A DNA stretch of 64,000 nucleotides, from NCBI RefSeq assembly GCF_024347195.1, contig NZ_AP025281.1:682001-746000 (forward strand), in the 5' to 3' direction. Positions 43,021-51,292 of this stretch are shown here, in pieces. This stretch comes from Aliamphritea hakodatensis. GTDB lineage: Bacteria; Pseudomonadota; Gammaproteobacteria; Pseudomonadales; Balneatricaceae. Position 1 is the stretch's first letter. Each line of letters starts with the position of its first letter. The position numbers and the translations under genes were made by a program. The notes under the pieces were generated by a model. It ran no database searches, had not been told where the DNA came from, and saw only the letters and a list, made by a program, of their open reading frames with translations.

Positions 43021-45363
43021 ATGAAGATTAATGAGCCGGTGACCGACCGGGAAGTCAAACTCAGAGACGGTCAGGAACTGGTTACTAAAACCAATCTTAA
43101 AGGCATCATTACTTATACCAACCCGGACTTTGTTGAGGTCAGTGGTTTCAGTGAGGATGAACTGGTTGGAAAAAATCATAACCTGGTGCGTCATCCGGAT
43201 ATGCCACAGGCGGCCTTCAAAGATCTTTGGAGCACACTTAAGCTGGGCCGTCCGTGGAGCAAGCTGGTAAAAAATCGCTGCAAGAGCGGTGATTTTTATT
43301 GGGTAAAAGCTAACGTAACACCGGTCTTTAAAAACGGTGAAATTGTTGAGTATATGTCGGTCCGGACCCGGCCAACTCAGGATGAAATCGTTACGGCTGA
43401 GGCACTGTATTCAACCCTGCGCGGTAAAGATGCCAGCCTGCCAAATCCGGATAACATTAAACCGACAAACCTGAAAGGCAAACTTAACCGTTATACCCTT
43501 TCAGGACTGGCAGCCGCCGTGATTGTGAATGCCGCTATTTATGCACTGGGCCTGCCGGCAGAAGGGCTGATGGCCGGGCCACTGCTGGCATATCTGATCA
43601 TGGCTTTCGGTTCAAAACGGGTGCTGGATAAAGAAGTAATTTCCCCTGCTCAGGACGCGCAGCGTCATATGCTGGATGTTTCAGAAGGCAACTATCTTGA
43701 ACCGATTCCGATCGAAGAACCCGGTGAAGTGGGTGAACTCAAGCGCAGCGTTAAAATGCTGGCAGTGAAGCTGGGTTTTGAAGTGAATGATGCACGGGAA
43801 CAGGCCAAGCGGGCACAGCGGATTAAAGTCGCTCTGGATAATGTTTCTTCCAATGTCATGCTGGCCAACAATGAAGGTGAAATCATCTACTGTAACGATG
43901 CCGTTATTCGGATGATGAGCAATGCTGAAGCGGATATTCGTGAGCAACTGCCTGATTTTGATGCCAATGCGCTGGTCGGTGCGAATTTTGATATCTTCCA
44001 TAAGAATCCTGAACATCAGCGCCGTATGCTGGACGCTCTGAAATCCACCCATAATGGTCAGATTGAGGTAGGGGCACGGACCTTTAACCTGATCGCCAAC
44101 CCGGTGATTGATGAACAGAACAGCCGTTTGGGCACAGTGGTTGAATGGGCCGATGTGACAGACCAGCTGAATGCTGAGAAGCAGGTGGAAGAGCTGATCA
44201 GTCAGGCTTCAATGGGGCAGCTGGATCAGCGCCTGGATGTTGATATTTACACTGGCTTCATGAAGAACATCGCCGAAGGCGTGAATCAGATGCTGGATGC
44301 GGTCGTGGTCCCGGTACGCGATGTGAAAACTGTACTGGAAGCGCTGGCGAAGGGTGATTTGACCCAGGAAATGAGCGGTGAGTATCACGGCGAGTTTGCA
44401 GAACTGAATGATGCGTTAAACAGTTCGATTCGTAACCTTGAGAACATGGTGGGTGAAATTCGCAGTGCCGGAGCCAGTATTAATACCGGCTCGTCTGAGA
44501 TATCCAGCGGTAATACCACGCTGAGCCAGCGTACAGAAGCGCAGGCGGCGAGCCTGCAGGAAACCGCGGCCAGTATGGAACAAATGACCAGTACAGTTAG
44601 GCAGAACGCAGATAATGCGGATGAGGCCCGTAAGCTGGCAGAAAATGCGCAGTTACTGGCTGAAAAAGGCGGTGAAATTTCGGCCCGGGTTGTGACATCT
44701 ATGGGCGATATCAGTGCCAGCTCCAGCAAAATTGCAGAAATTATCAGCGTCATTGATGAGATTGCGTTCCAGACTAACCTGTTAGCGCTTAACGCTGCCG
44801 TTGAGGCCGCCAGAGCGGGCGAACAGGGACGCGGTTTTGCAGTGGTAGCTTCCGAAGTACGTAACCTGGCCCAGCGCAGTGCCAGTGCTGCTAAAGAAAT
44901 TAAAGAGCTGATCAGCGACAGCGTTGAGAAAGTTGAGGAAGGGGGCGTATTTGTTGATGAATCCGGTAAAGCACTGGATGAAATCATGGGCGCCATTAAA
45001 AACGTTTCCGGGATTATCAGTGAGATTGCCTCGGCCAGCCGTGAACAGGCCATCGGCATTGAAGAAGTGAATGTGGCGGTTACCCAGATGGATGAAGGGA
45101 CTCAGCAGAATGCGGCACTGGTGGAAGAAGTTGCTGCGGCGTCCTCTTCTATGGAAGAGCAGGCTGAACAGCTGCAGCGTCTGGTGAGCGCATTCAGGGT
45201 CAGCGGTATGAATGAAACCGCTAACAGTCATGTGCGTATGGCACGGGTACGTTCACTGGTATCAGACACCCCGGTTGCGGCCAGCCCGGCAACAACCCGT
45301 CGCAATAATGTTAAAACCGCGCCGGTAGCCGCTGGCAGTAATGATGAATGGGAAGAGTTCTGA
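43021..45363 (+). CDS. PAS-domain chemoreceptor with C-terminal EWEEF tether
   Basis: The 780-residue receptor starts with an Aer-type PAS (about 15-125, with TNPDFVEVSGFSEDELVGKN), two hydrophobic segments near 161-180 and 185-203 that form a membrane hairpin, HAMP (about 205-260), and a second PAS (about 270-395). Two further HAMP-like helices follow, then the signalling hairpin (tip near 581-620, IAFQTNLLALNAAVEAARAGEQGRGF). It has no periplasmic domain, so it senses internal or redox cues. The last five residues EWEEF match the CheR/CheB-binding pentapeptide pattern of E. coli NWETF and Pseudomonas Aer2/McpB GWEEF. Confidence 0.93.
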   Translation: MKINEPVTDREVKLRDGQELVTKTNLKGIITYTNPDFVEVSGFSEDELVGKNHNLVRHPDMPQAAFKDLWSTLKLGRPWSKLVKNRCKSGDFYWVKANVTPVFKNGEIVEYMSVRTRPTQDEIVTAEALYSTLRGKDASLPNPDNIKPTNLKGKLNRYTLSGLAAAVIVNAAIYALGLPAEGLMAGPLLAYLIMAFGSKRVLDKEVISPAQDAQRHMLDVSEGNYLEPIPIEEPGEVGELKRSVKMLAVKLGFEVNDAREQAKRAQRIKVALDNVSSNVMLANNEGEIIYCNDAVIRMMSNAEADIREQLPDFDANALVGANFDIFHKNPEHQRRMLDALKSTHNGQIEVGARTFNLIANPVIDEQNSRLGTVVEWADVTDQLNAEKQVEELISQASMGQLDQRLDVDIYTGFMKNIAEGVNQMLDAVVVPVRDVKTVLEALAKGDLTQEMSGEYHGEFAELNDALNSSIRNLENMVGEIRSAGASINTGSSEISSGNTTLSQRTEAQAASLQETAASMEQMTSTVRQNADNADEARKLAENAQLLAEKGGEISARVVTSMGDISASSSKIAEIISVIDEIAFQTNLLALNAAVEAARAGEQGRGFAVVASEVRNLAQRSASAAKEIKELISDSVEKVEEGGVFVDESGKALDEIMGAIKNVSGIISEIASASREQAIGIEEVNVAVTQMDEGTQQNAALVEEVAAASSSMEEQAEQLQRLVSAFRVSGMNETANSHVRMARVRSLVSDTPVAASPATTRRNNVKTAPVAAGSNDEWEEF

Positions 45364-45442
45364 TTATACCGGTGTAAGACAGGAAGGCGCGCTGTAATGG
45401 CGCGCAAATAAAGCCAGGCACCCCAGTTTTTGAGGTTAAAGG

Positions 45443-46282
45443 ATGGCAACAACAACCGCCCGAGAGCGTGAGTTCGTTTTCACAGATAAGCACTTCACAA
45501 AAGCCAAGCAAGAGCTTTATGACTATGCCGGTATCGCACTGGCCGATCATAAGCAAGATATGGTGTATAACCGGCTGGTGCGCCGTTTACGGGAGTTGGG
45601 GCTGGACAGTTTCGATGAATACTTTCAGTGTCTTGACGGCTCACCTGCGGAGTTTACTCAGTTCATTAATGCGCTGACGACCAATCTCACCGCTTTTTTC
45701 CGGGAGCGGCATCATTTCGATTATGTGAAGACCCGGATAATTCCGGAAATTGAGAAAAGCCCTGAGCGCCGGTTACGTATCTGGTCTGCTGGATGTTCGC
45801 TGGGGGAAGAGCCCTACAGCCTGGCCATCAGCTTGCTGGAAGCGGGGCTTGATCCGGCCAGTTTTGATGTGAAAATTCTGGCAACCGATATTGATTCCAA
45901 AGTGCTGGCCAGCGCCAGAACCGGCGTCTATGAACAGAGCCGTGTTAAATCGCTGCCAAACGCGACGGTACACAAATGGTTCCTGAAAGGAAAAAACCAG
46001 AACGATGGCCGGGTAAAGGTGCGTCCTGAGCTGCAGAAAATGGTGGCGTTTAATCACCTGAACCTGATGGATGAATGGCCGATGAAAGGCCCGTTCGATT
46101 TTATTTTCTGCCGCAATGTAATGATCTATTTTGATCAGCAGACCCAGGCCCGGTTGTTGCAGCGCATGGCCGGGCTGTTGAAGCCCCGTGGGCATTTATT
46201 TGTTGGGCATTCGGAAGCCCTGGCGCGTCATCAGAGCAATTTTGAACTGATGGGGAAGACTATTTACAGGAAGGTAAACTGA
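45443..46282 (+). CDS. cheR: Chemoreceptor methyltransferase CheR
   Basis: CheR methylates receptor glutamates with S-adenosylmethionine. The 279-residue protein has the N-terminal helical domain and the AdoMet site (SAGCSLGEEPYSLA near 112-125), an ATDID motif near 152 and the FCRNVMIYFD motif near 222. The beta-subdomain that recognises the C-terminal pentapeptide appears to be present, in line with EWEEF on the neighbouring receptor. A GC-rich hairpin (GCGCGC arms, 45387-45405) precedes it. The stop overlaps cheD by one base. Confidence 0.94.
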   Translation: MATTTAREREFVFTDKHFTKAKQELYDYAGIALADHKQDMVYNRLVRRLRELGLDSFDEYFQCLDGSPAEFTQFINALTTNLTAFFRERHHFDYVKTRIIPEIEKSPERRLRIWSAGCSLGEEPYSLAISLLEAGLDPASFDVKILATDIDSKVLASARTGVYEQSRVKSLPNATVHKWFLKGKNQNDGRVKVRPELQKMVAFNHLNLMDEWPMKGPFDFIFCRNVMIYFDQQTQARLLQRMAGLLKPRGHLFVGHSEALARHQSNFELMGKTIYRKVN

Positions 46283-46899
46283 TGCTTGCAACAAAGCCAC
46301 CAGCGCCTAAACCCATGCGGGGTTTTGAGCACATGAGAGCATTCTGGGAGCCAAAGTGGGAGTGCTATGCGATTAAGGTTCAGCCCGGTGCGTTCTGTAT
46401 CAGTAAGGAAAAGGTCGTACTGACAACCGTCCTCGGTTCCTGTATTTCTGCCTGTATCTATGATCCGGAGCTGAAAATCGGTGGCATGAACCACTTTATG
46501 TTACCCACCAGCAATATGAAGGATGATGGTGGACGTTCCATGCGCTATGGTTTGTTTGCGATGGAACAGCTGATTAACGGGTTACTGCGTCTGGGCAGCC
46601 GCCGGGAAAGCCTGCAGGTAAAACTGACCGGTGGCGGCGATATGATGCAGGGGATAACCAGTATCGGACAGCAGAACATCGAGTTTATAAAAGACTATGT
46701 TACCGCCGAACAATTACGGGTACTGGCGGCAGATTTCGGTGGCGATCAGGCACGTAAAGTGGCTTTTTTTCCCCAGGAAGGGCGGATGCTGGTTAACCGC
46801 ATGGATCACAGGGATGACCAGCGTCTGATAGAAGAGGAACGTTCATACCGTCAGGATGTTGATTGTCATCTGGATGATTCAGACGTGGAACTGTTTTAA
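46282..46899 (+). CDS. cheD: Chemoreceptor glutamine deamidase CheD with acidic DVELF tail
   Basis: CheD deamidates receptor glutamines and in some species binds CheC. The catalytic Cys and His lie in TTVLGSCISAC (about 53-63) and GGMNHFML (about 72-79). The 205-residue protein is longer than typical Bacillus CheD (about 165). The extra C-terminus ends DDSDVELF, nearly the same as the end of the receptor-like protein encoded at 47997 (DEGDIELF). Translation is coupled to cheR by a TGATG junction. Confidence 0.93.
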   Translation: MLATKPPAPKPMRGFEHMRAFWEPKWECYAIKVQPGAFCISKEKVVLTTVLGSCISACIYDPELKIGGMNHFMLPTSNMKDDGGRSMRYGLFAMEQLINGLLRLGSRRESLQVKLTGGGDMMQGITSIGQQNIEFIKDYVTAEQLRVLAADFGGDQARKVAFFPQEGRMLVNRMDHRDDQRLIEEERSYRQDVDCHLDDSDVELF

Positions 46900-46914
46900 T
46901 AAGGAAAGTTATTT

Positions 46915-47976
46915 ATGACGAAAACCAGAGTACTGATTGTTGACGATTCGGCGGTGGTACGCAGTGTCATCAATGAGATGTTGTCTGCTGATGCTGATAT
47001 TGAAGTCGTCGGTGAAGCTGTCGATCCCTATGATGCCCGGGACAAAATTAAACAGTTACGCCCGGATGTACTGACTCTGGATGTGGAAATGCCCAAAATG
47101 GATGGCATTACCTTTCTGCGTAATCTGATGAAACTCAACCCCATGCCGGTGGTGATGTTATCCACACTGACCCAGGACGGAGCTGATGTGACACTGCAGG
47201 CACTTGAACTGGGAGCTGTAGACTTTATTGGTAAGCCGTTGGCAACCAGCCTGGACAGTCATCTGGAAAACTTCCAGACCGACCTGATTAATAAAGTCAA
47301 AGCCGCAGCCGGCGCCAGCCAGAAGCTGCGTTTTCGCCGCAGCCGGACTGAGCCTGCAGAACAGGTTGCCGCGCCGGCGCTGATCAGTAAAGACCGGCCC
47401 GGTGATCAGATGCGGGTCATTGCCGTTGGTTCATCAACCGGAGGGACCGAAGCCCTGCGTGATCTGCTGACCAAGTTACCGGTCAATATGCCGCCAATTG
47501 TGATCACTCAGCATATTCCCGCCAGTTTCAGTGAACGTTTTGCCAACCGTCTGAATACGGTGTGTGATCTGACGGTTAAAGAAGCACGGGATGGTGATGT
47601 GCTTGAAACCGGACATGTCTACATTGCGCCGGGATCACAGCATTTACTGGTTAAAAAACACGGTTTAAAAATGGTGTGCCGGCTGGATGACAGCGGGCCG
47701 GTTAACCGCCATAAACCGTCAGTTGAAGTGTTGTTTAATTCCCTGTTGGAAGTGCCTCCGTCTAATGTGACGGCGCTGATGTTAACCGGCATGGGGGAAG
47801 ACGGGGCCAAAGCAATGAAGCGTCTGGCGGATGCCGGCGCACATACCATTGCTCAGGATGAGGCTTCCAGTCTGGTGTGGGGCATGCCGGGCGCCGCTGT
47901 AAAATATGGTGCAGCCAGGGAAGTGGTTGCACTGCAAAGAATAGCTGGACGGTTAATGCAGCATCTTAACCGTTAG
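46915..47976 (+). CDS. cheB: Chemotaxis response regulator methylesterase CheB
   Basis: CheB removes methyl groups from receptors when phosphorylated by CheA. The N-terminal receiver (about 1-125) has DD near 10-11 and phospho-Asp in LTLDVEMPKMDG near 59. The C-terminal esterase (about 160-350) has the catalytic triad in GSSTGGTEAL (Ser), QHIPASFS (His) and GMGEDGA (Asp). The length is 353 residues. It begins 15 nt after cheD behind AAGGAAAG. Confidence 0.95.
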   Translation: MTKTRVLIVDDSAVVRSVINEMLSADADIEVVGEAVDPYDARDKIKQLRPDVLTLDVEMPKMDGITFLRNLMKLNPMPVVMLSTLTQDGADVTLQALELGAVDFIGKPLATSLDSHLENFQTDLINKVKAAAGASQKLRFRRSRTEPAEQVAAPALISKDRPGDQMRVIAVGSSTGGTEALRDLLTKLPVNMPPIVITQHIPASFSERFANRLNTVCDLTVKEARDGDVLETGHVYIAPGSQHLLVKKHGLKMVCRLDDSGPVNRHKPSVEVLFNSLLEVPPSNVTALMLTGMGEDGAKAMKRLADAGAHTIAQDEASSLVWGMPGAAVKYGAAREVVALQRIAGRLMQHLNR

Positions 47977-47996
47977 CGCAAGTGAGGTACTCTGTT

Positions 47997-49190
47997 ATGT
48001 GGCAAAAGAAAACCCTGGCGGGACTGGTAATAGCCGGTGCGCTGTTACTGGCGATGGCTCAGTTGTTGCCTGTGCCGCAAGCAATTGTCTGGATAGCAAT
48101 TGCCGCTGTGTTTGCCGGCGGCATTGGTCTGTTGTGTGAACCCAAGGCAGAAAAGGCGGTTAAGCAAAAGGTTGAAGCTGTATCTCCGGAGCATGTGGAC
48201 GGTGAACTCCAGCATGCCATGGTAGAACTTTCACAGACGCTGACCCATGAAGCGCTGATTGTTAATCAGGAGATCGCCCGTGTTGACGCGCTGATTAAAG
48301 AAGCCGTGGTACTGATGTCAGACAGCTTTCACAGTTTGCATGGTTTGACCAGTCAGCAGTCAGAGCTGACGGCGCAGATTATTACCCGTACAGAGGAAGA
48401 AGAAAGCCACGGGGCAGCAGAAGAATTTAATATTCAGATGTTCATTAATGAAACGGGCTCAATACTCGATCAGTTTGTACAGGTCATGGTGAATGTCAGT
48501 AAGAACAGCCTGGAAACCGTACATTACATTGATGATATGGTAGAGAAGCTGGATGGTATCTTCAGCCTGATCGAAAATGTAGAAGGCCTGGCCAGCCAGA
48601 CGAACCTTTTGGCGCTGAACGCCAGTATTGAGGCGGCCCGTGCCGGTGAAGCAGGCCGCGGTTTTGCGGTGGTTGCTGATGAAGTCAGGGCCTTGTCTGT
48701 TAACTCCGGTGATCTGAATAATAAGATCCGTGAAGAAATGGCGTCAGCCCGGGCAACCATTGATACCCTGCGCAGTACGGTATCAGGAATGGCCGCGACG
48801 GATCTGAGTGATACCATCGGCACCAAGGAAAAGATGACCGAAATGCTGGCATTCATGGCCAGTAACGGCGAATTCATGAACTCTAAGGTCACTGAAATTT
48901 CCCAGCTGAGCATGCAAATCGACTCCACCGTAGATAACGCCGTACGGTCTTTGCAGTTTGAGGACATTGCCTCTCAGGCACTGAACTCAATGGAGCATAA
49001 TGTAAACTCACTGAACGAAATTGCTGAGCTGGTGGATGATATGACCACCGCAGAGGGAAATCTGGATACCGCCGCTACCCTGCGTTGTCAGCATCGCTGT
49101 GAGGAGCTGAGGGTCACTGCCCAGACCCGGAATGAAGCCCGTACAGTGGCACAGAATGATATGGATGAAGGTGATATCGAGCTGTTCTGA
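47997..49190 (+). CDS. Receptor-like protein with CheZ-like DxxxQ motif and acidic C-terminal tail
   Basis: The 397-residue protein has two N-terminal hydrophobic segments (about 7-26 and 32-50) with almost no periplasmic part. It has no HAMP and a short helical domain carrying the receptor hairpin tip (GLASQTNLLALNASIEAARAGE near 196-217). After the hairpin comes LQFEDIASQ (319-327), which matches the CheZ active-site helix (DFQDLTGQ in E. coli), with D323 and Q327 in the catalytic D-x3-Q spacing. The C-terminus DEGDIELF is acidic with a final Phe, like the CheY-binding end of CheZ. I start at ATG 47997; a GTG lies 15 nt upstream. The phosphatase role is inferred. Confidence 0.8.
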   Translation: MWQKKTLAGLVIAGALLLAMAQLLPVPQAIVWIAIAAVFAGGIGLLCEPKAEKAVKQKVEAVSPEHVDGELQHAMVELSQTLTHEALIVNQEIARVDALIKEAVVLMSDSFHSLHGLTSQQSELTAQIITRTEEEESHGAAEEFNIQMFINETGSILDQFVQVMVNVSKNSLETVHYIDDMVEKLDGIFSLIENVEGLASQTNLLALNASIEAARAGEAGRGFAVVADEVRALSVNSGDLNNKIREEMASARATIDTLRSTVSGMAATDLSDTIGTKEKMTEMLAFMASNGEFMNSKVTEISQLSMQIDSTVDNAVRSLQFEDIASQALNSMEHNVNSLNEIAELVDDMTTAEGNLDTAATLRCQHRCEELRVTAQTRNEARTVAQNDMDEGDIELF

Positions 49191-49259
49191 AGCAGACAGC
49201 ACGGTGACTGCCGATTGTTTCATCCCCCGGAACTGAACCATTAATACCTGAGGTATTCG

Positions 49260-49568
49260 ATGTCTGTAACTGCAAAAACCTCCGATGATAAGAAAACCGT
49301 TGATATCTGCGTGGCTGAGCAGTTTGATTATTCAGCACATCAGTCTTTTCGTGAAGCGTACCGCTTTGTGGACCAGCCCGGCGCCATGTTCCGGGTGGAT
49401 CTCTCTAAGGCAACCTATATGGACAGCTCTGCGCTGGGGATGATTCTGTTGCTTAAGGAGCATGCTGACACCCTGTCCGGAAAAGTGGTGCTGGCCAAGC
49501 CTAATCCTGCCGTACATAAAATTCTTTCCATTGCTAAATTCGATCAGTTTGTAACGATAGAAGCATAA
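49260..49568 (+). CDS. STAS-domain anti-sigma-factor antagonist (HsbA-like)
   Basis: A 102-residue STAS domain with an intact phosphorylation loop (YMDSSALGM near 57-65). This contrasts with the other STAS protein of the cluster, which has Ala at the acceptor position. It is directly followed by a regulator with phosphatase and kinase-like domains (2 nt gap). The pair matches the HsbA/HsbR organisation of Pseudomonas aeruginosa, where the antagonist's phosphorylation state controls an anti-sigma partner. Confidence 0.88.
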   Translation: MSVTAKTSDDKKTVDICVAEQFDYSAHQSFREAYRFVDQPGAMFRVDLSKATYMDSSALGMILLLKEHADTLSGKVVLAKPNPAVHKILSIAKFDQFVTIEA

Positions 49569-49570
49569 AT

Positions 49571-51286
49571 ATGACAGTTGCGGAAAAGCTGCAGACAAAT
49601 CTTAGTCTCGTACTCATCGCAGACGACATGACCCTGAATCAGCGGTTGCTGGAGAAGATGGTCGTCAACATGGGGCTGGTTGCCGAATTCGCATCGGACG
49701 GTTTCGAGGCGGTGGAAAAATATCTGGCGCTTAAGCCGTCCCTGATTCTTATGGATGTGAATATGCCGGGGATGGGGGGAATTGAAGCCGCACGGCAGAT
49801 TAAACATCTGGCGGCGGATAATTTTATTCCGATTATCTTTGTTTCCGGTGCTGAGGGTCAGGATATCATCCGCAATGCAATCGATGCCGGAGGGGATGAT
49901 TTTATTCAGCGGCCTTTTCCGTTTGAGTTGCTGGAAGGCAAAATTGTCGCCTTACGCCGTATTTCCGAGCTGTATCAGCAGGTTGCTGAGCTTAACCAGA
50001 TTCGTCAGAGTGAGGTTGAAGTGGCTGAGCAGCTGTTCAGCGGCGCTATAGAATCCTCCAATGTGGGTCTGGAGACTATCCGGATGCATAAACAGCCGGC
50101 GACCACCTTCAGCGGTGATGTGCAGCTGACCGCCTATCGGCCCAACGGGGATCTGAATATTCTGCTGGGGGATTTTACCGGCCACGGCCTGACATCCACC
50201 CTGGGCGCGCTGCCGCTGGCGGAAACTTTCCGGGCGATGACGGCCAAGGGGTATGCCGCAGAAGAAGTCATCGCGCAGATTAATGCCAAGCTTTACCGTT
50301 TGTTGCCGACCGGCTTATTTCTGGCGGTGGCGGTGGTGACGCTGGAAGTGGATGGTACGGCCCGGATCTGGAACGGTGGTTTGCCGGATGTCATGGTCTT
50401 CAGCCAGGGAGAACTGGTGCAGCGTGTCAGCTCCAGTCACCCGCCGCTGGGTATTTTACCCCAGGTGAATGAACTGAGTTTTGAGATCAGTAATATCCAG
50501 CCGGAAGATCATATTTTAATGATCAGTGATGGTGTCATTGAGGCCGAGAACGCTGAGGGAGACATGTTCGGTGAGGCAAGAATGTTTGCGGCGATTACCG
50601 ATCCTCAGTATCGCCATAAGTACTCTCTGGTCGACAGCATACTGACCAGCCTGCAGCATTTTGTCCGGGACTTTCCGCAACGGGATGATATCTCCCTGAT
50701 TGATATTCCCGGTAATTCAGTTCAGTCAGAACGCAGTTTTACCGCCACATCGCAGTTGGTGTCAGACAGTGAGGATAGCAATGATCTGGATGTCTGGGAC
50801 TGGGGGCTGGAGCTGCAGGGGCGCAGTCTGGCGAGAATTGATCCTGTTGCCCAGGCACTGAGCCGGTTACAGGAGTCTGAAGGTGAGGGTGAACACTGGC
50901 ATACGGTATTCAGTATTCTGACAGAGCTGTACGTGAATGCGCTGGATCACGGTGTACTTAAGCTTGAATCCAGCCTGAAGGATTCGCCGGAAGGTTTCGC
51001 CCGGTATTTCAGTGAGCGTGAAAAACGTCTGGAAACCCTCAGTTGGGGCTCCGTCTCGGTGCATGTTCAGCATGCCCGGCTGGCAGCCGGTGGCAGGGTA
51101 TTTATCCGCATAGAAGACAGCGGCGATGGCTTTGATTACGAAGCGTGGCTGAGCAATGAAAATGCTTTCAACATTGGTATGTTAAGTGGCCGGGGGATTG
51201 AGCTGGTATCCGGGCTGTGTGAAAGTGTTGAATACAGTAATCACGGCGCAACCGTTGAGGTTGTGTATGTCTACAGTCGTCACTGA
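49571..51286 (+). CDS. Response regulator with PP2C phosphatase and RsbW-like ATPase domains (HsbR-like)
   Basis: The 571-residue protein has a receiver (about 1-130, phospho-Asp in LILMDVNMPG near 61), a short coiled coil, and a PP2C/SpoIIE phosphatase domain (about 175-385, with SGDVQLTAY, GDFTGHGL and DDISLIDIP). A HATPase domain of the anti-sigma kinase type (about 435-570, with TELYVNALDHG and GRGIELV) follows. It can be expected both to phosphorylate and dephosphorylate the adjacent STAS protein under receiver control. It ends 6 bp from the convergent proX-like gene. Confidence 0.9.
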   Translation: MTVAEKLQTNLSLVLIADDMTLNQRLLEKMVVNMGLVAEFASDGFEAVEKYLALKPSLILMDVNMPGMGGIEAARQIKHLAADNFIPIIFVSGAEGQDIIRNAIDAGGDDFIQRPFPFELLEGKIVALRRISELYQQVAELNQIRQSEVEVAEQLFSGAIESSNVGLETIRMHKQPATTFSGDVQLTAYRPNGDLNILLGDFTGHGLTSTLGALPLAETFRAMTAKGYAAEEVIAQINAKLYRLLPTGLFLAVAVVTLEVDGTARIWNGGLPDVMVFSQGELVQRVSSSHPPLGILPQVNELSFEISNIQPEDHILMISDGVIEAENAEGDMFGEARMFAAITDPQYRHKYSLVDSILTSLQHFVRDFPQRDDISLIDIPGNSVQSERSFTATSQLVSDSEDSNDLDVWDWGLELQGRSLARIDPVAQALSRLQESEGEGEHWHTVFSILTELYVNALDHGVLKLESSLKDSPEGFARYFSEREKRLETLSWGSVSVHVQHARLAAGGRVFIRIEDSGDGFDYEAWLSNENAFNIGMLSGRGIELVSGLCESVEYSNHGATVEVVYVYSRH

Positions 51287-51292
51287 CCGCGA

